A program made the position numbers and the translations under genes. Source: Acetobacter sicerae (GTDB lineage: Bacteria > Pseudomonadota > Alphaproteobacteria > Acetobacterales > Acetobacteraceae). Taken from it: DNA of 64,000 bases. The stretch covers positions 100,266 to 164,265 of the forward strand of contig NZ_JAAABN010000008.1 in assembly GCF_011516765.1 (NCBI RefSeq), in the 5' to 3' direction. Below are positions 28,005 through 37,379 of this stretch, piece after piece (position 1 is the stretch's first letter; each line of letters starts with the position of its first letter). The notes under the pieces were generated by a model, which was given only the letters and a program-made list of their open reading frames with translations, was not told where the DNA came from and made no database searches.

Positions 28005-29252
28005 CTATGGAGCGGGGTAAAACCGCCTCACCACCCGTTCCATCGTGAGTCCCTGCGCAACGATCGTGAACACGACGACGCCGTAGCAGATCGGCAGGAT
28101 CAGATTGCGCAGATCGCCTGCGGGCAGACCGAGCGCCAGAGAAAGGGAGATGCCACCGCGCAGGCCTCCCCATGTCAGGATGCTGAGCAGCCTTCCCTTG
28201 TCCCAGTGTTTCAGATGCAGGGGCAGTGTCGAGAAAAACACGCTCAGACCACGTCCCAGAATGGACAGCGGAACGACAAGAAGCATGGCCGCCAGCGAGG
28301 AAAGATGCAGCGGGATTTCGAGAATTTCGAAGCCGATCAGCAGAAACAGGAGGACATTCAGCACTTCATCAATGAGAGTCCACGCGATGTTCAGTTCCTT
28401 GCGGCCATGCTCGTCAAAGATGGACTGACTGTAGTGCGTGCCGAGACAGAGACCCGCGATCACGACCGCCACGGCCCCTGACATGCCGAAATAACTGGCG
28501 ACACTGTAAGTCCCTGTCGCCAGCGCAAGAGAGGCGATAAGCTGTGTATGCGCATCCCTGCTGGCGCGCAGCAGGAAAAGGGTCAGCCAGCCTGTAGCCG
28601 CTCCGAGCAGACAGCCGCCGACCGCTTCCCAGAGAAAGCTCTCGACGATGTGCGTCAGCGTCACATGGCTTGCATCGCCAGTGGCCAGACCGATGGTCAC
28701 ACCGAAAATGACAATGCTGATGCCGTCATTGAACAGGCTCTCACCTGCGAAGACTGCCTGAATATCCTGAGGCAGTCCCAATCGACGCAGCATGCCGATG
28801 ACAGACACCGGATCGGTCGGCGCAAGGATCGCGCCCAGCACCACACACCACGAAAAGGGCGCTGCAATGCCCAGAAGGGGAAAGATCAGCCATGCTGCGC
28901 CGGCCAGCATCAGAACTGCGAGGATCGTTCCCAGAACCGCGAGCGCGGTTACGGACTTCAGCTTCGTCCGGAAGCAGCCGAGATTGACGCCCAGAGCGCC
29001 TGCGAACAGCAGCAGCGACAGCGCGCCGTTCAGCAGGGCTTCCGGCAGATTGACGGTGCCAAGAACCGAATGGGCGAACAGACGGGGATCATAGGCCGGG
29101 AAAAGCATGCCGGTGGCTATAACGAGCAGGGACGCCGCAATGGAGATCAGCATGACGCCGATCGTCATGGGCAGTCTGAGCCAGCGGTCATTCACAATAC
29201 TGAAGACCGCAGACAGAGTAAGAAGAAGAGCCAGCAGACCGAGAGTATTCAT
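28005..29252 (-). CDS. Na+/H+ (cation/proton) antiporter, CPA1 family
   Basis: A 415-residue protein with about 11-12 membrane helices. CPA1/NhaP signatures: LGAILAPTDPVSVIGMLRR in the core and FAGESLFNDGISIVIFG, whose acidic residues (Asp in PTDP, Glu/Asp in ESLFNDG) carry the cation site. Exchanges Na+ or K+ for H+ across the inner membrane and so supports pH and salt tolerance, relevant to an acid-producing organism. No C-terminal regulatory domain is present. Sits 92 nt upstream of the serB stop side; both genes read leftwards. Confidence 0.9.
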   Translation of the reverse strand: MNTLGLLALLLTLSAVFSIVNDRWLRLPMTIGVMLISIAASLLVIATGMLFPAYDPRLFAHSVLGTVNLPEALLNGALSLLLFAGALGVNLGCFRTKLKSVTALAVLGTILAVLMLAGAAWLIFPLLGIAAPFSWCVVLGAILAPTDPVSVIGMLRRLGLPQDIQAVFAGESLFNDGISIVIFGVTIGLATGDASHVTLTHIVESFLWEAVGGCLLGAATGWLTLFLLRASRDAHTQLIASLALATGTYSVASYFGMSGAVAVVIAGLCLGTHYSQSIFDEHGRKELNIAWTLIDEVLNVLLFLLIGFEILEIPLHLSSLAAMLLVVPLSILGRGLSVFFSTLPLHLKHWDKGRLLSILTWGGLRGGISLSLALGLPAGDLRNLILPICYGVVVFTIVAQGLTMERVVRRFYPAP

Positions 29253-29344
29253 ATCTCCCGGTCGCGCTCCGGGACCTCAGATGTCAAGAAGAATACGACA
29301 GACGACTCTTTCCGTCATGTTTCGTCACAAAACCCCGGCGTGTT

Positions 29345-30241
29345 TTATCCCTCGACCAGTTCCGAAGCCCGATAACCCTGCGCGAACAAAGCGGTACGCA
29401 GCGTGCCGTGCTCGATCCTGTTCACGATCTCCTTCCGCACCACAGGCTTGGCGTGAAAGCCGATGCCAAGGCCCGCCGCACGCAGCATGGGCAGGTCGTT
29501 TGCGCCGTCGCCGATCGTCAGCGCCGCGCTCAGAGGTGCGTCAGCGGTGGCGGCGATACGGATGAGGTGCTGGAGTTTGGCGTCCGGTCCAAGGATAGGC
29601 TCACCAACCGTGCCCTCCAGTGTGTCACCGGCGACATTCAGGATATTGGCGTGATTCTCGGCAAAACCGCAGGCCGCACCCACGCGGGCGGTGAACCATG
29701 TGAACCCGCCTGAAACCAGCGCCGTCGCCGCGCCATGCGCCTTCATGGTCTGCACCAGAGTGCGGGCGCCGGGATTGATCTTCACGTCTTTCCACGCGTC
29801 TTCCAGCAGGGAGGCGGGCAGATCACGCAGAAACGCGACACGATTGCGGAGCGAAGTCTGGAAATCGATCTCGCCATTCATCGAGCGGCGGGTGACAGCG
29901 GCGACTTCCTCGCCAATGCCGGGACGGATGCGCTCGGCATGAGCGGCGATGTCGTCCAGCGTCTCGTTGGCGACGATGGTGCTGTCCATATCGGCCACAA
30001 GGATTTTCCGGCGCCGGTTTTCGCTCGGACCATACAGGACATCGACAGCGCGATCAGTCAGGGCGAGGCGGATGGCGTCGATCTGCGCTGGCGTGAGCGG
30101 CGCGCAGGCGATATCGACAGCCTCGCCCGGCGAGAGGATGGTCGTCTCGCCCCCTGCGGCCAGCGTGCTGGCCAGCGTAATGTCCTGGGGCGTGAGGGAT
30201 GTGGCTTCGCGGTTCGCGACGAGTGTCAGAATAGCGCTCAT
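29345..30241 (-). CDS. serB: Phosphoserine phosphatase
   Basis: A 298-residue HAD hydrolase. An N-terminal ACT-like region (about 1-75) precedes catalytic VADMDSTIV with nucleophile Asp84 and acid Asp86, then NPGARTLVQTMKAHG, SGGFTWFT, and the Mg-binding GDGANDLPML. Hydrolyses phosphoserine to serine in the last step of serine synthesis. ATG 30241 chosen; the frame is open to 30343 but would overlap divergent miaA. The two starts are 47 nt apart and share a promoter region. Confidence 0.94.
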   Translation of the reverse strand: MSAILTLVANREATSLTPQDITLASTLAAGGETTILSPGEAVDIACAPLTPAQIDAIRLALTDRAVDVLYGPSENRRRKILVADMDSTIVANETLDDIAAHAERIRPGIGEEVAAVTRRSMNGEIDFQTSLRNRVAFLRDLPASLLEDAWKDVKINPGARTLVQTMKAHGAATALVSGGFTWFTARVGAACGFAENHANILNVAGDTLEGTVGEPILGPDAKLQHLIRIAATADAPLSAALTIGDGANDLPMLRAAGLGIGFHAKPVVRKEIVNRIEHGTLRTALFAQGYRASELVEG

Positions 30242-30288
30242 AATGGTGCTGCGTGTGACAGGGTTGATGGCTGGAGGCAAGCGACAGG

Positions 30289-31278
30289 ATGATGAAGAAA
30301 ACGGACAACAGCCGTGCGGCGCTGATTGTCGCAGGTCCGACATGCTCCGGAAAGTCCGCGCTGGCTCTCACTCTGGGCGAGGAACTGAACGGGACCGTCA
30401 TCAATGCGGATTCGATGCAGGTCTATCGGGAACTCCGTGTCCTGACGGCCCGTCCGACGCCGGAGGAGGAGGCCCGCCTCCCGCACCGGCTTTATGGCGT
30501 CAGTCCGGCAGCCGAAGCCCGCAGCGTGGCGTGGTGGCGACTGGAAGCCCTCGCTGCGATGGAGGAGGCATGGGCGGCGGGCCGCCTGCCCATCCTCTGC
30601 GGCGGCACAGGCATGTATCTGCGCGCCCTGACCAACGGACTGGCTGAAATCCCGGAAGCCAGCGCGGAGGCGCGGGAGGAGGCGCGTGCGCTCGCTGCTG
30701 ACCCGGCGGACCTGCATGACCGTCTTATGGCGGTGGACCCGGAGACGGCGGGTGGCCTGCGTCCCACTGACCCGCAGCGTCTGGCTCGGGCCTGGGAGGT
30801 CTGGCGCAGCACCGGCAGGGGGCTGGCGTGGTGGCGTGCGCAGCCCGGTCTGCCTGCTGCGGACTGCCGGTTTGCGGCGATCCGTCTCGATCCGGCGCGG
30901 GACGTGCTGCGCGCCGCCATCGCCCGTCGCTTCGGTCTGATGATCGAACTGGGAGCCATTGAGGAAGTCCGCGCTCTACTGGAGCAGCACCTCGACCCTG
31001 CGCTTCCCGCCATGCGGGCGCATGGCGTGCCGGAACTCTCCGCCATGCTGCGGGGTGAAATCACTCTGGCCACGGCGGAGGAGCGGGCAGTGCAGGCGAC
31101 AGGCCGCTACACCAAGCGTCAGGCCACATGGTTCAACCACCAGCCTCTCGTCAGTCCGGATCGAATGATTATTATCGAAAACAGAATTGACCTTAATGAG
31201 CAATTTTTGAAAAGAAAAATACCGGAAATCGTATCTTTCATGCAAAAGCAGGTTGACGCTCCGGCGGGCGGGGCTTAA
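30289..31278 (+). CDS. miaA: tRNA dimethylallyltransferase
   Basis: A 329-residue MiaA. P-loop GPTCSGKS is at about 16-23, followed by INADSMQVYRELRVLTARPT, LYGVSPAAEARSVAWW, and GGTGMYLRALTNGLAEIP. The C-terminal segment is YTKRQATWFNHQ. It transfers the dimethylallyl group to A37 of tRNAs reading UNN codons. The last 30 codons are AT-richer than the body (IIIENRIDLNEQFLKRK), slightly longer than average for the family. Divergent from serB and followed after 134 nt by ilvI. Confidence 0.95.
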   Translation: MMKKTDNSRAALIVAGPTCSGKSALALTLGEELNGTVINADSMQVYRELRVLTARPTPEEEARLPHRLYGVSPAAEARSVAWWRLEALAAMEEAWAAGRLPILCGGTGMYLRALTNGLAEIPEASAEAREEARALAADPADLHDRLMAVDPETAGGLRPTDPQRLARAWEVWRSTGRGLAWWRAQPGLPAADCRFAAIRLDPARDVLRAAIARRFGLMIELGAIEEVRALLEQHLDPALPAMRAHGVPELSAMLRGEITLATAEERAVQATGRYTKRQATWFNHQPLVSPDRMIIIENRIDLNEQFLKRKIPEIVSFMQKQVDAPAGGA

Positions 31279-31412
31279 ACCACCCCTCCACCTTCCGGTA
31301 CTGCGCCGAAGGTTCAGCCCTGCCGATGCGCGAAACGCGGTCGGCCCAACACAGCAAACCCGGGTGAAAGCAGGCCCCACAGCGACGGGCGCCCACCTTG
31401 CGGGAGACGACG

Positions 31413-33227
31413 ATGAACGCCACCACACAGACGATTGCGACCCAGTCCGACGCCAGCACCACGCTGACCGGCGCCGAGGTGCTCATGAAGGTTCTTGTGG
31501 ATCAGGGCGTCGAGGTCGTCTTCGGTTATCCGGGAGGCGCAGTCCTTCCGATTTATGATGCATTGTTCCAGCAGGACCGCATCCGCCACATTCTCGTGCG
31601 CCACGAACAGGCTGCCGTGCATGCCGCTGAAGCCTACGCCCGCTCGACGGGGCGCGTGGGCGTGGTGCTGGTCACCAGCGGCCCCGGCGCGACCAACGCC
31701 GTGACCGGCCTGCTCGACGCGCTGATGGATTCCGTGCCTGTCGTGTGTCTGACCGGACAGGTGCCCGTGTCGCTGATCGGCAACGACGCGTTCCAGGAAG
31801 CCGACACCACCGGCATCACGCGCCCCGCCACGAAATACAACTATCTGGTCAAGCGCCCGGAAGAGCTGGCCCCTGTGGTCAACGAGGCCTTCGAGATCGC
31901 CCGCTCCGGCCGCCCCGGCCCGGTGGTGGTCGACCTGCCGAAGAACATCACGGTCGGCCCGGCCCCTTACGCGCCGCCAAGCCGCACGCCCCGTGCCTCC
32001 TACCAGCCGAGCACCGAGCCGGACCGCAAGACCGTCGCCCGCGCCGTCGCAGCTATGAAGTCGGCCAAGCGCCCGCTGTTCTATGTCGGCGGCGGCGTGA
32101 TCAACGCGGGCAAGGAAGCCTGCGCCGACCTCACGCGCCTGATCCACATGACCGGCTTTCCCTGCACCGCCACCCTGATGGGCCTTGGCGCGTTCCCCGG
32201 CAGCGACAAACAGTTCCTCGGCATGCTGGGCATGCACGGCACCTACGAAGCCAATCTGGCCACGCATGACTGCGACGTGCTGATCGCCCTCGGCTCACGC
32301 TTCGATGACCGCGTGACCGGTCGCGTCGATGCGTTCTCGCCGCATTCTTTCAAGATCCACGCCGACATCGACCCCTCGCAGATCAACAAGATCATCCGCG
32401 TGGACGTGCCGATCGTCGGTGACGCGGGACGCACCATCGCCCTGATGATCGAGGAATGGGAAGCGCAGTCCGCCAAACCCGACACGAAGGCGCTGGAGGC
32501 ATGGTGGTCCCGCATCAAGGCATGGAAGGCGCTCGACTGCCTGCGCTTCACGCAGGACAAGTCCGCCGAGGCTGTCATCAAGCCGCAGCAGGCCATCAAA
32601 CGCATCTATGAACTGGCCGTCGAGACCGGTCGTGAGACCTTTGTCTCCACGGAAGTTGGCCAGCATCAGATGTGGGCCGCCCAGTTCTTCAAGTTCGAAA
32701 GCCCGAACCACTGGCTGACCTCCGGTGGCCTTGGCACGATGGGCTACGGCCTGCCTGCCGCCGTCGGCGCACAGGTCGCGCACCCCGATGCGCTGGTCAT
32801 CGACGTGTCCGGTGAAGCCTCTGCCCTGATGAACATTCAGGAACTGGGAACCATCGCCCAGTACCGGCTGCCGGTGAAGATCTTCCTGATCAACAACCAC
32901 TACATGGGCATGGTCCGTCAGTGGCAGGAACTGCTCCACGGCTCCCGCTACTCCGAGAGCTACAGCGACGCGCTGCCGGACTTCGTGAAGCTGGCCGACA
33001 GCTTCCACGCCAAGGGCTTCCGCGCCACGAAGATGGGCGAACTGGACGACACCATCCGCGCCGCTCTGGAGCATGATGGTGCGGCGGTCATCGACATCTG
33101 CGTGGCGGAGGGTGAAAACTGCTTCCCGATGATCCCGTCCGGCGCTGCTCATAACGAGATGATCCTCGGACCGGAACAGGAAGAGAAAGGTGCTGAAATC
33201 ACCGATGAGGGGAAGATGCTCGTCTAG
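31413..33227 (+). CDS. ilvI: Acetolactate synthase large subunit
   Basis: A 604-residue ThDP enzyme. N-terminal pyrimidine-binding domain: VVFGYPGGAVLPIYD and RHEQAAVHAAEAYARSTG with the catalytic Glu. Middle FAD-binding domain: SRFDDRVTGR. C-terminal pyrophosphate domain: GLPAAVGAQ, then VSGEASALMNIQEL and INNHYMGMVRQWQ. The usual GD of the Mg/ThDP motif is GE here. Forms acetolactate or acetohydroxybutyrate for valine, leucine and isoleucine. ATG 31413 follows CGGGAGA; a TTG at 31398 is in frame. Operon ilvI-ilvH-ilvC. Confidence 0.95.
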   Translation: MNATTQTIATQSDASTTLTGAEVLMKVLVDQGVEVVFGYPGGAVLPIYDALFQQDRIRHILVRHEQAAVHAAEAYARSTGRVGVVLVTSGPGATNAVTGLLDALMDSVPVVCLTGQVPVSLIGNDAFQEADTTGITRPATKYNYLVKRPEELAPVVNEAFEIARSGRPGPVVVDLPKNITVGPAPYAPPSRTPRASYQPSTEPDRKTVARAVAAMKSAKRPLFYVGGGVINAGKEACADLTRLIHMTGFPCTATLMGLGAFPGSDKQFLGMLGMHGTYEANLATHDCDVLIALGSRFDDRVTGRVDAFSPHSFKIHADIDPSQINKIIRVDVPIVGDAGRTIALMIEEWEAQSAKPDTKALEAWWSRIKAWKALDCLRFTQDKSAEAVIKPQQAIKRIYELAVETGRETFVSTEVGQHQMWAAQFFKFESPNHWLTSGGLGTMGYGLPAAVGAQVAHPDALVIDVSGEASALMNIQELGTIAQYRLPVKIFLINNHYMGMVRQWQELLHGSRYSESYSDALPDFVKLADSFHAKGFRATKMGELDDTIRAALEHDGAAVIDICVAEGENCFPMIPSGAAHNEMILGPEQEEKGAEITDEGKMLV

Positions 33228-33366
33228 AGATCGCATTCCCGCGTGTGGTGATTCTGTTCTTTAAAAGGATGGAAACGCCGCGCATTGCCCCATGCTCTTC
33301 CCTTTTGCGCCCGGCGCGGTTACAGCCGCCCGGACGTCGTAACGGATCGGACTCCGGATTCACTCG

Positions 33367-33936
33367 ATGAAGCATTTTTCTGACCTGTCGATCCCGACAG
33401 CCGCCTTCTCTCCCGACGGTCTTTCAGCCGGTGGTGACATCATCACCCGCGCCGTGATCTCCGTGCTCGTGGACAATGAAAGCGGCGTTCTCGCCCGTGT
33501 GGTCGGCCTGTTCTCCGGGCGCGGCTACAACATCGAGAGCCTGACTGTTGCCCCAGTCGAAGGAGCGGGCACACGCTCGCGCATCAACATCGTGACCTCA
33601 GGCACGTCCGAGATCATCGAACAGATCCGCGCCCAGCTTGACCGGCAGGTTCCCGTCTGCCGAGTTGCCAACCTGACAACGCTTGGTCCACATATCGCCC
33701 GCGAGATGGTGCTTGTGAAAGTCGTCTCCACTGGCGAGGCCCGTACCGAGGCGCTCCGCATTGCGGAAGCCTTCCGGGCCCGCGCCGTGGATACGACCGC
33801 AAGCTCCTTTGTGTTTGAGCTGACGGGAGCAAGCGACAAGCTGGACAGTTTCATCGAACTGATGCGGCCAATCGGGCTCGCTGAAGTTTCCCGCACCGGT
33901 GTCGCCGCGCTCACCCGCGGTTGCCGGACGCTCTGA
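33367..33936 (+). CDS. ilvH: Acetolactate synthase small (regulatory) subunit
   Basis: A 189-residue IlvH/IlvN. The N-terminal ACT domain (about 30-105) has SVLVDNESGVLARVVGLFSGRG-type sequence beginning VISVLVDNESGVLARV and NIESLTVAPVEG. A C-terminal ALS_ss_C domain has ELTGASDKLDSFIELM. It binds valine and confers feedback control on IlvI. An N-terminal extension of about 25 residues precedes the ACT domain. Spaced 139 nt after ilvI and 62 nt before ilvC. Confidence 0.95.
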   Translation: MKHFSDLSIPTAAFSPDGLSAGGDIITRAVISVLVDNESGVLARVVGLFSGRGYNIESLTVAPVEGAGTRSRINIVTSGTSEIIEQIRAQLDRQVPVCRVANLTTLGPHIAREMVLVKVVSTGEARTEALRIAEAFRARAVDTTASSFVFELTGASDKLDSFIELMRPIGLAEVSRTGVAALTRGCRTL

Positions 33937-33995
33937 GTTTCCTTTTCGGGGTGGACTTCCGGTTTCGCCCCGTATTTCTGCACTGAAAGGCATAA

Positions 33996-35024
<1,029 letters not shown>

Positions 35025-35073
35025 TTGCCGCATGAAGATCCGGCGTGGGTGACTGCGCCGGGGATTGTGTGAG

Positions 35074-35113
35074 AGAGGCCTTCCGCTGGTGTTTCCGGTG
35101 GGAGGTCTTTTTT
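35074..35113 (+). terminator. Terminator after ilvC
   Basis: A stem of about 14 bp including G-U pairs (agaggccttccgctgg with ccggtgggaggtct), loop tgttt, then six T. Starts 50 nt after the ilvC stop and closes the ilvIHC operon. Confidence 0.75.
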
Positions 35114-35127
35114 GTTGGGGCGGTGTC

Positions 35128-35177
35128 TTCGGGGCTTTGCCTCGTGCCCTACAAAGGGACGCAGTCCCTTTGATCCG
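35128..35177 (+). repeat. Dispersed intergenic repeat, copy 2
   Basis: Second copy of the element at 27871-27919. It starts 15 nt after the ilvC terminator and precedes the abrupt change to AT-rich DNA at about 35185. It marks the left border of the accessory islet. Confidence 0.75.
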
Positions 35178-35270
35178 CGACGTAAATACGGCATATGTAT
35201 GCTATGAAATTACACAGCATTCGACCTATCGTAGTTTTATATCGACTCCAAAAACGGATGTATTGTCGCT

Positions 35271-35705
35271 ATGAGCCTAGATCAATTCTCTGTCGAAGAG
35301 CATCAAAAAGTTCTTGATGCCGAGAAAAATTACGGAAACGCGTTTACCAACGCCTATAATACAACAATTTTTGTTTCGAATTTGATGATATGGCCCATAA
35401 CAAGCTGTGATTTATTCATCAGATTCTATTCGCAAATGAAAAAATACCATACGTTGTCGGTAGTCTCGACAGTGAGAATGCACCGTATTCAAGCAAAGAT
35501 GGATCTTCGTTATTTTTTGGAATCAACTGCGAATGCCGCTTTTTCACTAGCTCATGCAGATACTCAAAATTATATTGATTATGAAAGTGGAATTATTAGC
35601 GATGCTAAAAAGGCATCTCATAAAGCATACAAATGGTTAGATCTAAAATACAAAGGACACTCCGATTTTATAAAAGACTTAAAAAATATGATCAATGATC
35701 AATGA
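35271..35705 (+). CDS. Unknown protein, N-terminal part, interrupted by heptamer repeat
   Basis: A 144-residue frame ending inside a run of ATGATCA heptamers. Mostly helical, polar, with an aromatic-rich stretch (WPITSCDLFIRFYSQMKKYH) and HADTQNYIDYESG. No signal peptide or known domain. Codon use is AT-rich, unlike ilvC. If the repeat had one copy instead of six, the frame would read straight through into the frame at 35723-36010, giving one protein of about 228 residues. So this is either the truncated product of a disrupted gene or the OFF state of a variable one. Confidence 0.6.
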   Translation: MSLDQFSVEEHQKVLDAEKNYGNAFTNAYNTTIFVSNLMIWPITSCDLFIRFYSQMKKYHTLSVVSTVRMHRIQAKMDLRYFLESTANAAFSLAHADTQNYIDYESGIISDAKKASHKAYKWLDLKYKGHSDFIKDLKNMINDQ

Positions 35706-35736
35706 TCAATGATCAATGATCAATGATCAATGAGCA
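35688..35736 (+). repeat. Tandem heptanucleotide repeat (ATGATCA)6 plus one degenerate unit
   Basis: Six exact ATGATCA units (35688-35729) followed by ATGAGCA (35730-35736). A 7-nt unit shifts frame on each gain or loss. Read in the upstream gene's frame, two or more exact units always give an in-frame TGA (…GAT CAA TGA). Each unit also contains an ATG that overlaps a TGA. It sits inside a coding region and separates two frames that fit as one protein. Confidence 0.97.
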
Positions 35737-36010
35737 AACAGCTCACGCTCATATTGTAAATAGTCAGCATAATTTTGATTTCAAAGTAGGTGGAAGAGAT
35801 GAGATCATTACATCATATTTCGATTTTGAGGATAATGGATTAGTCAAATTCGATCTTTGGCTTGCAGCAAAGGCTGGACTTCATGCAGCAGACTTGATTC
35901 TACAAGTTCAAAAAGACTTTGGTGGCTTCTTGCCATCATCAAACGTGGACATTCTTCCTCGTCTGATGAAAGACAATGACTCAGTTATGGCTGAGATTGA
36001 AAATAACTAA
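35723..36010 (+). CDS. Unknown protein, C-terminal part after heptamer repeat
   Basis: A 95-residue frame beginning in the last repeat unit. Content: HNFDFKVGGRDEIITSYFDF, then a helix KFDLWLAAKAGLHAADLIL. It has the same AT-rich composition as the frame before the repeat and follows without a gap, so I read it as the second half of one gene. It could be made separately by reinitiation at the repeat ATGs. No family recognised. Confidence 0.55.
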   Translation: MINEQTAHAHIVNSQHNFDFKVGGRDEIITSYFDFEDNGLVKFDLWLAAKAGLHAADLILQVQKDFGGFLPSSNVDILPRLMKDNDSVMAEIENN

Positions 36011-36150
36011 TTTGTAGAGAGGATTCTAAAGTAGAATGGGTCATTGTAATTTTTCATACTATAAAATTTATTGTATAAAAAATTTTAATTTATGTTTGTA
36101 TTTTATTTCATTGTAATAAGAAATGCATTTCTATTTTTCGTGTCTTGAAA

Positions 36151-36744
36151 TTACGGTCTCTTAAGAAATTCTTGGATGAATTGGTGTTTAAGACTAAAGC
36201 CTCGAAGGACAGGGCCGCTTGGATGGCCGACATTTATAGCCTCAAAAGACGCCCCTCCATCTGATCTGAACAGACCACAATCTACGCTGATGCCATCAAT
36301 AGTCACGGGTAGTAGTGGCTCATAAGGGAGCCCAATACAGGTTTCAGTTGCTTCCCAAGAAATCGTAGAAAAAAAGACTATCTTTTTCGGAAGTGGATTC
36401 AAACTCAGCAAAATATCCGGAAACTGCTGAATGCCAGCTTTGATCATAGAGCGTGTGGCAGAGTGACGCCCTGCGAGAGAAGCATCAACTATACCAGGAC
36501 AAAAATTAATAAAGGCTACATTTTCCCAGAATTTATCTGGACTGCAAATGGAATTTCCAGTGAAGGAACGCTCAATAGCTCGAAGAGTGGAGTGACCTTT
36601 CGTTCCGTTAATCATATTCTGAATGACATTTCGAGTCAGATTGAGGTCTTCGCTCTGCTCCGGTGAACCATAATGACTTTCTCCGACGACAAGCATTCGG
36701 GAAAGAGAATAGTTTGCTCCGATCCAAGGAAGGCGGGATAACAT
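36151..36744 (-). CDS. Hypothetical protein, uracil-DNA-glycosylase-like features
   Basis: About 197 residues, AT-rich. Seen: MLVVGESHYGSPEQ near the N-terminus, NVAFINFCPGIVDASL in the middle, IVFFSTISWEA, and INVGHPSGPVLRGFS near the end. The order GE(S)HYG … NVAF/NF … HPS loosely resembles the uracil-DNA-glycosylase superfamily, but the water-activating motif of true UDGs is not clear, so activity is doubtful. ATG 36744 chosen; a TTG at 36759 is in frame. Convergent with the repeat-bearing gene within the AT-rich islet; possibly a defence or mobile-element gene. Confidence 0.6.
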   Translation of the reverse strand: MLSRLPWIGANYSLSRMLVVGESHYGSPEQSEDLNLTRNVIQNMINGTKGHSTLRAIERSFTGNSICSPDKFWENVAFINFCPGIVDASLAGRHSATRSMIKAGIQQFPDILLSLNPLPKKIVFFSTISWEATETCIGLPYEPLLPVTIDGISVDCGLFRSDGGASFEAINVGHPSGPVLRGFSLKHQFIQEFLKRP

Positions 36745-36822
36745 CAAAATTGGAGTCAATTACCAGGTTCCTTTTTTTAGGACTCCAATATAACACGATT
36801 TACCACTTTCTCATCAAATCAC

Positions 36823-37147
36823 CTACCCAACGCTCAACACATAACTTCCGCCCCCAACCACAATCTCCAGCAATCGGTCAATATTCGGGTGCGCCTCGGG
36901 CCGGTTCCGCGCATCCGCCATATGCTCGCCAAACACAGCCAGCCCGTGCGCTGCCGCATCCAGCACACCAAAAGCCCGCCCAAGATACTGATATACAGCC
37001 ACAGCCTCTGCTTGCCCGGCAGGTTATCGATGCTGGCCACCGCCGCATCCGTCTCGTCGGTCTGGTCGATGTGCTACACACCTCAATAGACGGCAGTTTC
37101 TGAAGGTTATCCCTGAATGTCACGCCCGGTTGAATCTTCACCAGCAT
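36823..37147 (-). pseudogene. Decayed DUF2322 paralogue
   Basis: Three reading frames together reconstruct a copy of the protein at 27404. The start frame has KIQPGVTFRDNLQKLPSIE, the next has VASIDNLPGKQ, and the third has VAVYQYLGRAFGVLDAAAHG followed by FGEHMADARNRPEAHPNIDR, ending at TAG 36823. At least two frameshifts separate them. The similarity to the intact copy is unmistakable along the whole length. This is a duplicated and inactivated gene at the right side of the AT-rich islet. The following 37148-37379 holds no gene. Confidence 0.85.
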
Positions 37148-37379
37148 ATCCCGCAGCCTTGAACCCGTTTAAGGTCCAGCATGAGCTTCTCTGTCGGATA
37201 TCCTCAAACAAACTTTTGAAAAATACAAAAGAAGTTTTTGGTGAAGCTTTTTTCAAAAAGCCGTGGAACATACTTGACAACAACTGATCCTGCACGCTTC
37301 CCGAAAGGCAGCCTGAAAAGGCGCCTCTCCAAAATCATGACAAAACCTGAACCAGCAGAAAGACGATCGCTTCACGACA

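Noticed and set aside
31279..31412. Possible branched-chain leader peptide before ilvI
   Set aside because: The only short frame (starting MRETRSAQ) has no run of Val, Leu or Ile codons and no attenuator-like hairpin with T-run.
35688..35736. CRISPR-like array
   Set aside because: The heptamers are directly abutting with no spacers; no cas genes in the window.
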